From JAYEIH01 sp034659995 (GTDB lineage Archaea; Methanobacteriota_B; Thermococci; Methanofastidiosales; B48-G16), in NCBI GenBank assembly GCA_034659995.1, contig JAYEIH010000074.1, positions 1 to 13,411 of the forward strand: DNA of 13,411 bases. The letters are read 5' to 3'. Positions within the stretch are counted from its first letter, which is position 1. Every line of letters starts with the position of its first letter. The notes under the pieces were generated by a model. The model saw nothing but the letters and a program-made list of their open reading frames with translations. It made no database searches and had not been told where the DNA came from. The position numbers and the translations under genes were made by a program. Positions 1 through 5,415 of the stretch are shown here, piece after piece.

Positions 1-20
1 ATTATTTTGCCAAAAAAGGA

Positions 21-40
21 TATAAACAAGTATATAAAAA
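21..40 (+). promoter_or_regulatory. TATA boxes for the sulfotransferase-cysC unit
   Basis: Two overlapping A-box matches, TATAAAC at 21-27 and TATATAAAAA at 31-40, lie ahead of the first gene. The first would place the start of transcription near 50, leaving a short leader that includes the Shine-Dalgarno sequence AAGGTGA at 57-63. The second would give a start near 60. The placement is inferred from the usual archaeal spacing. Confidence 0.6.
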
Positions 41-68
41 AAATAAAGGAATTCACAAGGTGAGTTAG

Positions 69-620
69 ATGGTAAATTATATTGTGTCAGGAATCGAACG
101 AACGGGAACATCGATGATGATGCAAGTCCTCGACAGAGGAGGAGCATCCGTAGCATATGACGAATCGCGGGAACCAGACTACCATAATCCAAAGGGGTAC
201 TACGAGCTGGAAGGCGGAAAGATCATCGGAAAACTCAGGAAAGGAACATTCTCCCTTGACGAATATGAGAACAAAGTCGTTAAAATCACAGCCTATGGGC
301 TCAAGTTCCTTCCAAAACGAGCGTACAAAATTGTGTACATGACGCGGGACCTCAATGAGGTGATGGATTCTATGGAAAAGATGTCAGGGTCCATCAACAG
401 GAAGAAGGAGAAACCGCTGTTTAAAAAACTGCACGAGTTTTCACTGGACCTCATGGAAAATCGAGATGATATCGAGTACATTGTGGTAAACCACAGGGAT
501 ATCATCGAGGATCCACTGAAGGAAGCAGAAAGAGTAAACGACTTTTTGGGAGGAATGCTCAATGTTGAGTCGGGAGCGCAGGCGGTGGATCCCGATCTCT
601 ATAGAAACGTACGAAAATGA
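69..620 (+). CDS. PAPS-dependent sulfotransferase family protein
   Basis: This 183-aa protein belongs to the short sulfotransferase family that moves sulfate from PAPS to an acceptor. The 5'-phosphosulfate-binding loop is SGIERTGTS at residues 7-15. The family signature NPKGYYELE lies near residues 40-48. A 3'-phosphate-binding motif TRDLNEVMDSMEK begins at residue 92, with Arg93 and Ser101 in the expected places. The C-terminus VDPDLYRN is typical of the family, so this frame is used to its end. The ATG has AAGGTGA five bases upstream. The stop abuts the APS kinase start, so the two are probably co-transcribed and translationally coupled: one makes PAPS, the other spends it. The acceptor is unknown; a surface glycan, lipid or small metabolite are all possible. 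No signal peptide is seen, so it should be cytoplasmic. Confidence 0.85.
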   Translation: MVNYIVSGIERTGTSMMMQVLDRGGASVAYDESREPDYHNPKGYYELEGGKIIGKLRKGTFSLDEYENKVVKITAYGLKFLPKRAYKIVYMTRDLNEVMDSMEKMSGSINRKKEKPLFKKLHEFSLDLMENRDDIEYIVVNHRDIIEDPLKEAERVNDFLGGMLNVESGAQAVDPDLYRNVRK

Positions 621-621
621 G

Positions 622-1155
622 ATGATAGATATGACAGGATTTGTGCTCTGGTTTACAGGATTGTCAGCATCAGGAAAATCTGCGATAGCGGATAGAGTTG
701 CCGAGAAACTTAAAGAAAGAGGATTAAAAATAGAACGACTCGACGGTGACATTGTCCGGGAGAGTCTCACAAAAGATCTCGGATTTACCGAGGAAGACAG
801 GAATGAGAACATTAAGAGAGTAACATTTGTCGCCAAGTTGTTATCCCGGAACGATGTGGGAGTAATCGCCTCCTTCATCTCGCCCTATCGAGCAATACGA
901 AACCATGTGCGGGAGGAGGTCACGAATTTTGTGGAGATATTTGCCCACTGCCCGGTGGATGTCTGCATCGAGCGAGATCCGAAGGGACTCTACAAACAGG
1001 CTTTAAACGGAGAGATCGAGAACTTCACAGGAATTTCTCATCCGTATGAAGAGCCAAAGAATCCGGATATACTGCTGAGAACGGACAAAGAAACTCCGGA
1101 TGAGAGTGCGGAAAAGGTCATAGAAAGGATGGAGGAAATGGATCTGATTTCATAG
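622..1155 (+). CDS. cysC: Adenylylsulfate (APS) kinase
   Basis: The enzyme phosphorylates adenosine 5'-phosphosulfate with ATP to give PAPS. At 177 aa from this start it has the usual single-domain CysC length. Visible motifs are Walker A GLSASGKS at residues 13-20, LDGDIVR at 40-46, the LGFTEEDRNENI region at 53-64, and FISPYR at 85-90. A lysine-containing YKQALNGEI segment and a GISHPYEEP segment follow, as in the family. The frame is open further upstream to an ATG at 562, which has a GGGAGGA ahead of it, but that would add residues absent from the family and overlap the sulfotransferase by 59 bp. ATG 622 or 631 fits the usual position of the GFVLWFTGL strand. No ATP sulfurylase is in the window, so APS must come from elsewhere. 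The function is secure; only the start is uncertain. Confidence 0.93.
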   Translation: MIDMTGFVLWFTGLSASGKSAIADRVAEKLKERGLKIERLDGDIVRESLTKDLGFTEEDRNENIKRVTFVAKLLSRNDVGVIASFISPYRAIRNHVREEVTNFVEIFAHCPVDVCIERDPKGLYKQALNGEIENFTGISHPYEEPKNPDILLRTDKETPDESAEKVIERMEEMDLIS

Positions 1156-1159
1156 GTTC

Positions 1160-1387
1160 TTAAGCATCTCCATCTCTCTCTTTATCTTTTTCTATTTTAA
1201 GAGAGTACCCTATTACAAAGGCCAGAACTATCCCTATAACAACAATATAAAAGGGAAATCCCTTGTTATACGAAATTCCTGCGATTTTTTCCACTGCCAA
1301 CCGTATCCTGTAGAACTCATAACACAACCACGCACCGAGCACCGTTATCGCCATCTGTGACCAGAACAACTGTTTGTATCTATTCAT
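1160..1387 (-). CDS. Small two-TM membrane protein, unknown function
   Basis: A 75-aa hypothetical protein with two hydrophobic segments, around residues 8-26 and 43-62, separated by a short charged loop and ending in a Lys/Glu/Asp-rich tail. A longer frame reaches 1453, but that extension runs over the promoters. ATG 1387 has a near-perfect Shine-Dalgarno (AGGAGTGAT on the minus strand, 1392-1399) and a TATA box centred about 26 bp upstream. It converges on cysC with only 4 bp between the stop codons. I recognise no family. The tail suggests a peripheral or adaptor membrane protein, but this is only inference. Confidence 0.7.
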   Translation of the reverse strand: MNRYKQLFWSQMAITVLGAWLCYEFYRIRLAVEKIAGISYNKGFPFYIVVIGIVLAFVIGYSLKIEKDKERDGDA

Positions 1388-1408
1388 AGTATCACTCCTA
1401 ACGGGGTT

Positions 1409-1417
1409 CTTATAAAT
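1409..1417 (-). promoter_or_regulatory. TATA box for the small membrane protein
   Basis: On the minus strand this reads ATTTATAAG, preceded by an A/G-rich BRE-like stretch. Its centre is about 26 bp from the ATG at 1387, so the transcript would start almost at the ATG even though a Shine-Dalgarno lies in between. A slightly upstream start of transcription would reconcile the two. Confidence 0.6.
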
Positions 1418-1440
1418 CTTTTCGCATGGATGGGGGAAAG

Positions 1441-1450
1441 GATATAAAAA
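1441..1450 (+). promoter_or_regulatory. TATA box for tRNA-Leu
   Basis: GATATAAAAA, preceded by the purine-rich GGGGGAAAG, has its centre about 27 bp before the first tRNA base. This is the standard archaeal position. Confidence 0.7.
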
Positions 1451-1472
1451 CATTCGATCTTATCTTGTGTAG

Positions 1473-1557
1473 GCGGGGGTTGCCGAGCCTGGCCAAAGGT
1501 GCAGGGCTTAGGACCCTGTCTCGTAGGAGTCCGCGGGTTCGAATCCCGTCCCCCGCA
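1473..1557 (+). tRNA. tRNA-Leu (anticodon UAG)
   Basis: This is an 85-nt class II tRNA. The acceptor stem GCGGGGG (1473-1479) pairs perfectly with CCCCCGC (1550-1556), followed by discriminator A at 1557. The anticodon arm is CAGGG-CTTAGGA-CCCTG (1502-1518), giving anticodon TAG, which reads CUA and other CUN Leu codons. A long variable arm follows (about 1519-1531), as expected for leucine. The T arm carries GGTTCGAATCC. CCA is not encoded, because CTC follows the discriminator, so it must be added by CCA-adding enzyme. No intron is seen in the anticodon loop. Confidence 0.97.
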
Positions 1558-1640
1558 CTCACTACGTTCGTGCGTGAGAGAATGACCTTACCGCAATAAG
1601 CTCATTTTCGCCCTGCATCATTTTAACGTTGAATCTTATT

Positions 1641-1697
1641 TTAAACTAAGAGAAAAAAAGTATCAAAATTTTCATTCTTATTTACTGGATTATCCAT
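1641..1697 (-). CDS. Possible 18-residue peptide ORF
   Basis: An ATG at 1697 on the minus strand is preceded by an almost perfect Shine-Dalgarno, AAGGAGGTGG at 1703-1712, at optimal spacing, and by a TATA box (TTTATAGG, 1723-1730). The frame encodes only 18 residues, starting MDNPVNKNENFD and ending with a small hydrophobic stretch. It could be a genuine micropeptide, a leader peptide, or the leftover 5' end of a decayed gene. The initiation signals are stronger than those of most genes here, which is the only reason it is listed. Function is unknown. The rest of 1558-1771 holds only promoters and an imperfect CTCAC/GTGAG hairpin just after the tRNA. Confidence 0.35.
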   Translation of the reverse strand: MDNPVNKNENFDTFFLLV

Positions 1698-1722
1698 AGT
1701 TCCCACCTCCTTCTACAACACC

Positions 1723-1747
1723 CCTATAAATGAGGTAATATTTATAT
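1723..1747. promoter_or_regulatory. Divergent TATA boxes
   Basis: A minus-strand TTTATAGG lies at 1723-1730 and a plus-strand TATTTATATT at about 1738-1747. The first serves the 18-codon ORF. The second is centred about 28 bp ahead of ATG 1772 and serves the basic protein on the plus strand. Confidence 0.55.
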
Positions 1748-1771
1748 TGTTAGAACCCTGTGTTTATAACA

Positions 1772-1969
1772 ATGAAAGAGAGAAGAAGGATACTGGAGGC
1801 ATTTGAGTTTTTAGAGAAGAAAAAGAACACGATGAGAGAGAAAAAGTTTCGTGAGTCATGTGCTATTTTAAGGAAGTATATTGGCGAAGCATACAATAAC
1901 CATGTGATCACAGGGGGAGAAGCAAAGAACTATGGAAAAAGACTCAAAAAACTCATGGGGGGGGTGTAA
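1772..1969 (+). CDS. Small basic protein, probably the N-terminal part of a frameshifted membrane protein
   Basis: A 65-aa Lys/Arg/Glu-rich, helical-looking protein beginning MKERRRILEAFEFLEKKK. I recognise no family. A GTG at 1760 is in frame, but the TATA box at 1738-1747 is too close to it, so ATG 1772 as a leaderless start is preferred. The last codons are ATG GGG GGG GTG TAA: the frame ends immediately after a run of eight G. A slip of one base back (-1) on that run would bypass the stop and join this frame to the downstream membrane protein frame, giving about 269 residues. The downstream frame has no ATG, GTG or TTG ahead of its TM segment. This piece is therefore best seen as the cytoplasmic N-terminus of one gene, although a separate short protein cannot be excluded. 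Confidence 0.6.
   Translation: MKERRRILEAFEFLEKKKNTMREKKFRESCAILRKYIGEAYNNHVITGGEAKNYGKRLKKLMGGV
1957..1964 (+). repeat. G8 homopolymer at the frame junction
   Basis: Eight consecutive G bases lie two codons before the stop of the upstream frame. This is the longest G run in the window and an obvious site for polymerase or ribosome slippage or for an assembly error. A -1 shift here connects the two flanking frames. Confidence 0.9.
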
Positions 1970-2064
1970 AGAAAAAAGAAGGGGTACAGGAAGAAAGGCT
2001 AAAAGCCAATGAGGATGGGAGGAGACTCAGTACATATCTCTTTATAGGTATTACTATATGCATT

Positions 2065-2580
2065 GTGGCAGGTCTATTATTCGTACTATTTTCAGAAGTC
2101 AGTTATGAGATTTTCCAAGAAAAATTAGATACAAAGTCTCAAAAATACGCGGAAGAACAGACAGGCGCTATTAAGAGCAAACTCGATGTGACAAATGTTG
2201 ACAACGACAAGCAAACATTCTTTATAACGATAAAGAATGGCACAAGATATGATCTGGTGCCTGACGCTTATACTAATGCCGGATCTTTTAATTCGGGAGA
2301 AATAGATATAGACGAAGATAATAAGATAGCGGATATAATGGTTACAGTAAAGAAAAAGGATGGTACATCTGTGTTCTCTGGGATGGTGGTTCATGGCAAT
2401 AACAACACTAATGCCACATTCACAGGAACTATTTTGCAGGACGATATAGCCATCTCACGAGATAACCAAGGGCTAATAGAGATTACCATATCCAAAGCTG
2501 ATATGAACACAGGAGAGACCTACTCAATAATCATCACAGCAGCCAGTACGACCAGTACCACAGAGTATACAGCCATATGA
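2065..2580 (+). CDS. Membrane-anchored extracytoplasmic protein of unknown family, likely 5'-truncated by frameshift
   Basis: From GTG 2065, the only start codon available, this is 171 aa. However, the open frame extends upstream to about 1900 and encodes a charged stretch and the first half of a TM helix (YLFIGITICIVAGLLF, about 2035-2082), which GTG 2065 would cut in half. The fuller reading is a cytoplasmic N-terminus from the previous frame, one TM helix, a short polar helical region (EKLDTKSQKYAEE), then a beta-rich domain starting near KLDVTNV with alternating hydrophobics and a Ser/Thr-rich C-terminus (TTSTTEYTAI). This layout, one N-terminal anchor plus a beta-sandwich outside the cell, resembles pilin- or archaellum FlaF/FlaG-like proteins in general form only; I see no diagnostic motif. 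Polar residues such as NNNTNATFT give possible N-glycosylation sequons. Confidence 0.6.
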   Translation: MAGLLFVLFSEVSYEIFQEKLDTKSQKYAEEQTGAIKSKLDVTNVDNDKQTFFITIKNGTRYDLVPDAYTNAGSFNSGEIDIDEDNKIADIMVTVKKKDGTSVFSGMVVHGNNNTNATFTGTILQDDIAISRDNQGLIEITISKADMNTGETYSIIITAASTTSTTEYTAI

Positions 2581-2802
2581 AATAAGATTTAACGGGGTTG
2601 TACTTTGCTTTTTTAGCTTTTATATTTATTTTAGCTAAACATTTTTTGTCATTTTTTGAAATAACTACTTTTAGGAAGGGATTTTTAAAGTCATAGTCAT
2701 GTATTTTATGCCTCCTCTTATGGTACGCTTCTATTATTTTCGCTGCCCTGTTTAGTTTATTTAAGCTCTTTACTGTCGTCAGTAAAACACCTTTCTTTTC
2801 AT
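2534..2802 (-). pseudogene. Disrupted minus-strand ORF of unknown family
   Basis: An ATG at 2802 reads only MKRKVFY before a stop. An alternative frame is open from 2803 to a TGA at 2534 (89 codons) and has a protein-like Lys-rich composition: LLTTVKSLNKLNRAAKIIEA, later HDYDFKNPFLKVVISKN. That frame has no ATG, GTG or TTG near its beginning. A one-base change in the AAAAGAAAGGTG stretch (about 2788-2799) would join ATG 2802 to it. The ATG also overlaps the stop of the preceding small ORF (ATGA), the usual sign of a translationally coupled second gene. The tail runs antisense into the 3' end of the plus-strand membrane protein gene, so the C-terminus is probably not native. It may equally be a chance open frame in A/T-rich DNA. 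Confidence 0.25.
2612..2657 (+). terminator. Stem-loop with T runs downstream of the membrane protein gene
   Basis: TTTAGCT (2612-2618) and AGCTAAA (2633-2639) form a perfect 7-bp stem around a 14-nt loop. T6 runs follow at 2642-2647 and 2652-2657. In archaea the T runs alone can terminate transcription. The stem is A/T-rich and modest. Confidence 0.5.
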
Positions 2803-2912
2803 TCTATAACTCTATAAATAATTATCTGGAAAACTCTACCAATAAAACATAAAAACCAATACTTACACACTATCGGAGGATCCGGAGTGATACTATTTTC
2901 ACCACCTTCCAC
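2799..2912 (-). CDS. Possible 37-residue hydrophobic peptide, leaderless GTG start
   Basis: A GTG at 2912 opens a 37-codon frame starting VEGGENSITPDPPIVCKYW and continuing with a hydrophobic stretch (WFLCFIGRVFQIIIY). A TATA box centred about 25 bp upstream would start transcription almost on the GTG. The stop overlaps the next ATG as ATGA at 2799-2802. No Shine-Dalgarno is present. Evidence is limited to signals and composition; no family is recognised. Confidence 0.25.
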   Translation of the reverse strand: MEGGENSITPDPPIVCKYWFLCFIGRVFQIIIYRVIE

Positions 2913-2932
2913 GCCCACGCGCTTCGGGCTCT

Positions 2933-2940
2933 CTATAAAT
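2933..2940 (-). promoter_or_regulatory. TATA box on the minus strand, downstream of priL
   Basis: The minus strand reads GGGTATTTATAGAGAG, a good A-box, just past the priL stop. A GC-rich stretch (about 2908-2932) follows. It could drive the small ORF at 2799-2912 or a noncoding transcript. The rest of 2581-2965 holds only the hairpin and the minus-strand frames described. Confidence 0.45.
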
Positions 2941-2965
2941 ACCCCCTATTAAACAGAAAATAAAC

Positions 2966-4285
2966 CTATGATTGCTTTCTTCGTATGTAATATACCAGCG
3001 GGTTTGTTATTCTTCTGTATGATACTATCTCTCTTTTTACAAGCACATTGAGTTGCTTTCTTATCTCTCCTTTGGGAACATTAAGCTCTGAGCTCAGTTC
3101 CTTTACTGTGTTATTCTTTCCCAACGCCTCCAGGATTTTTTCCCCAAGACCTTTTTTATTCCTCTTTTTTGCCGCCTTGATAAGATTGGACGCTTTCGTC
3201 TTATCCGCGTACTGATAAAATCTTTTTCTGCAAAATGAATCCGCTTTGCACAATGAGGGAACATTTTCCTGTATTTTGGAACAGCTTGGAGGCAGATACC
3301 ATTTGGACTTTCCAAACCCCTTTACGGTTGGGGAGGATGTAAGCCCAAACCCAAGATGGTAGATTACATTCTGTTTTTCTATCGGCTGATCCTTAAAAAA
3401 GGGTGGATCACATCTGCTTCCCGCCTCAAAGATTAATGGGATTATCTCATCGATTATAATTTCTATCTCCTTGTCATGGATATCCACATTGAAGTTCCTA
3501 TCAAAAATTCTTGTGGACGGAAAAATCCTTGCGTAGGAAAGAAATGACGTCAAAAAAACGGTTATTGCATAGTTTCTTGCCCCTGCGGACACCCCCTTGA
3601 GTGCTTCATTAACACACGGAGGGAACTTATTGGATGAGAGCTCCTCAGTCACCTTTACAGGCGCAGTATAAAATCTGACAGAATTAAATATCTTTTTATG
3701 AAGCGAGAGGTTTGCGTTTGTTATCGATTTTGAAATACTTTCTATGTATCTTTGTGTTTTTTTTCCAAGAACCTCAACGTAGATCTTTGCAATATCATAC
3801 TTTGAGGCATGGAGTTTTCCTCTAAAAATATACTCCGAGATCGGATTGATGATATCATATACCGTATCCCAATCAAGCATGTATAAGTCGTATCTCTCGG
3901 GATCCAATCCTTTCATGGAGAGTAGCCGGTACCTGTCCTCGCCCTTGAGGTTAGAGGGTGTTATGTCAACAAGATCGCTCATATCCGATATGGTCGGGTT
4001 TCTTTCAAGTCTCTTCCAGATAGTCTTCTTCAGGATGTTTACGGTCTGGAGACATTTTTGAGACTTAGGGGACAGAGCCAGACTCTGACATAGAAGGAAA
4101 AAGGAAATAATGTCTTTTCTATTATCAAGGCTCAGATACGGTTCCGGGTTCTTCTTAAAATCCATTACCCTGTTTATTGATAACTCAACTATCTCCTCAG
4201 GTATTTCATTGAGATCTATATCCAGATATTTTTGATACTTTTCTTTAAAAGGATTGATTATCATAGACTCATCTATACATTGCAT
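2966..4285 (-). CDS. priL: DNA primase large subunit with C-terminal winged-helix-like extension
   Basis: PriL is the regulatory subunit of the archaeal/eukaryotic primase. It binds PriS and supports initiation of RNA or DNA primers at replication forks. The 439-aa protein has a helical N-terminal region (about 1-200) and the C-terminal Fe-S domain starting at FPPCVNEAL (Cys224). Likely [4Fe-4S] ligands are Cys224, Cys335 (PPSC), Cys346 and Cys352. An extra Cys292 sits in the CDPPFF segment. Residues about 379-439, rich in ILEAL, TVKELSSEL and GEIRKQL helices and ending in a strand pair, look like a winged helix-turn-helix beyond the family core. ATG 4285 is taken, though ATG 4264 (MIINPFKEKY) is also plausible. 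It is last in the tfe-HD-priL unit, 39 bp after the HD gene. The catalytic subunit PriS is not in the window. Confidence 0.85.
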   Translation of the reverse strand: MQCIDESMIINPFKEKYQKYLDIDLNEIPEEIVELSINRVMDFKKNPEPYLSLDNRKDIISFFLLCQSLALSPKSQKCLQTVNILKKTIWKRLERNPTISDMSDLVDITPSNLKGEDRYRLLSMKGLDPERYDLYMLDWDTVYDIINPISEYIFRGKLHASKYDIAKIYVEVLGKKTQRYIESISKSITNANLSLHKKIFNSVRFYTAPVKVTEELSSNKFPPCVNEALKGVSAGARNYAITVFLTSFLSYARIFPSTRIFDRNFNVDIHDKEIEIIIDEIIPLIFEAGSRCDPPFFKDQPIEKQNVIYHLGFGLTSSPTVKGFGKSKWYLPPSCSKIQENVPSLCKADSFCRKRFYQYADKTKASNLIKAAKKRNKKGLGEKILEALGKNNTVKELSSELNVPKGEIRKQLNVLVKREIVSYRRITNPLVYYIRRKQS

Positions 4286-4324
4286 ACTGTTCTAAGGTTA
4301 AAATAATTTTTCCGAAGATGCGTC

Positions 4325-4846
4325 TTATAGGTACTTACCAAACTCCTTATTCATCTTTATAAATCGTCTTATCGATCCTTCATTTTTTATTTTTTTCTTA
4401 AAATCTTTTAAAGCTTCATTAAAGGAGATAATTTTGCTGTCCTCCACTAAATTATCAATATATGCTATTAGTCTCCCCTCCTTCGTTTTTGGCAAGTAAT
4501 CTCTTTTTGGGAGTCCGAGTTTTTCTGCTTCTTTTTTATCAATTCCCGCACCCAGATGGTTCTCGCATATCTCTATAAAAATGGGATGCACCCCATGTTT
4601 CTTCAGGATCCTTGCACCTTCTATGCCGTGTAAAACTGAGTTTGTTTTACTTCTTCCTATGTCGTGGAGCAGTCCACCGATCTCAACAACTCGTTCGTCC
4701 ATCTGTCCTCCGTTTTCATTGACCCTTCTGGCCACTCTTAAGGCGTTCCTACTTACCATAAGAACATGTTTTATGACATTCTCAGAACACCCCTCTTCTT
4801 TTAAAAGTTTCAGTGCTTCTTTTTTCCGCATCTTATTTTTCTCCAT
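4325..4846 (-). CDS. HD-domain (HDIG) protein, archaeal TIGR00295-like
   Basis: A 173-aa metal-dependent phosphohydrolase of the HD superfamily. The HD motif is GGLLHDIGRS with His61-Asp62. Other likely metal ligands are His27 (KHVLMVS), His73 (VLHGIEGA), His97 (CENHLGAG) and Asp131 (AYIDNLVE). The substrate of this archaeal family is not known to me; a nucleotide or cyclic phosphodiester would fit the fold. The gene starts inside the end of tfe (14-bp overlap), with a GAAGGA Shine-Dalgarno, so it is co-transcribed and translationally coupled with it. An internal ATG at 4831 would remove the overlap but lacks a better ribosome site. It is predicted to be soluble. Confidence 0.85.
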   Translation of the reverse strand: MEKNKMRKKEALKLLKEEGCSENVIKHVLMVSRNALRVARRVNENGGQMDERVVEIGGLLHDIGRSKTNSVLHGIEGARILKKHGVHPIFIEICENHLGAGIDKKEAEKLGLPKRDYLPKTKEGRLIAYIDNLVEDSKIISFNEALKDFKKKIKNEGSIRRFIKMNKEFGKYL

Positions 4847-5348
4847 TGTTTTCCTTCTTTTTGTCCTTCAGTTCTTCTATCTGCATCTTAAGCGTTTTTA
4901 TCAATCCGGCATTATTGTGATGTTCCAGCGGCTCGTCGCAGTCCGGGCATTTAAACTTAAGTTCCTCTGCTTCAGGAAAAGCATATCTATTGCATGAATT
5001 TTCACAGGAAAAAAACATATTGTTTTCTTCGTACTTAAGCGTTTCTTCGAGATGCTCAATATAATCTTTCTCTATAGAGTTCAGTATCTTCGGCGCGTTT
5101 TCCAGATTAAGTTTCCAATAATAGACATACCATCCTGTTTTTTTGTCTCTTGTTCGTATATACGTGGCTAGTCTGTTATCATAAAGTCTGTAAAGAACTC
5201 TTCTAACTACATTTATTCTTAACCCTAATTTTTCCGCTATCTTTTCATCAGTTGCTTTCTCCTCTTCAATGAAAGAAGCGATTTCAACTCCGCCCTTACC
5301 TAAAAGGTCTTCTAGAAACTCCACTATTGTCGTGTTCTGGGTTTTCAT
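4833..5348 (-). CDS. tfe: Transcription initiation factor E (TFE alpha)
   Basis: TFE assists TBP and TFB in promoter opening by archaeal RNA polymerase. From ATG 5348 the protein is 171 aa, normal for the family. The N-terminal winged helix covers about 1-85: VRRVLYRLYDNRLATYIRTR leads into the wing and GWYVYYWKL. A helical linker follows, then a zinc ribbon with Cys115, Cys119, Cys134 and Cys137 (FFSCENSC and KFKCPDC). A Lys/Glu-rich helix ends the protein. An ATG at 5360 is also in frame, but the TATA box at 5372-5380 predicts transcription starting near 5351, and GGTGA sits five bases ahead of ATG 5348, so the shorter form is preferred. It leads a unit with the HD protein and priL. Confidence 0.93.
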   Translation of the reverse strand: MKTQNTTIVEFLEDLLGKGGVEIASFIEEEKATDEKIAEKLGLRINVVRRVLYRLYDNRLATYIRTRDKKTGWYVYYWKLNLENAPKILNSIEKDYIEHLEETLKYEENNMFFSCENSCNRYAFPEAEELKFKCPDCDEPLEHHNNAGLIKTLKMQIEELKDKKKENNGEK

Positions 5349-5371
5349 TATTGTCACCATGGATCATTGTT

Positions 5372-5380
5372 CTCTATATA
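5372..5380 (-). promoter_or_regulatory. TATA box for tfe
   Basis: The minus strand reads AAGGTATATAGAG. With usual spacing transcription begins around 5351, just before ATG 5348, giving an almost leaderless message and deciding the start codon. Confidence 0.6.
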
Positions 5381-5415
5381 CCTTTTGTTTTTATTAGTTT
5401 TAAATCTTTCGAAGA

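Noticed and set aside
562..621. Longer APS kinase start at ATG 562 with GGGAGGA upstream
   Set aside because: The added residues are not part of the family, and the sulfotransferase frame over the same bases carries a conserved C-terminus; the GGGAGGA encodes Leu-Gly-Gly there.
1558..1577. CTCAC / GTGAG inverted repeat just after tRNA-Leu as an attachment site or terminator
   Set aside because: Only five paired bases, no T run directly after it, and no repeat of the tRNA 3' end elsewhere in the window.
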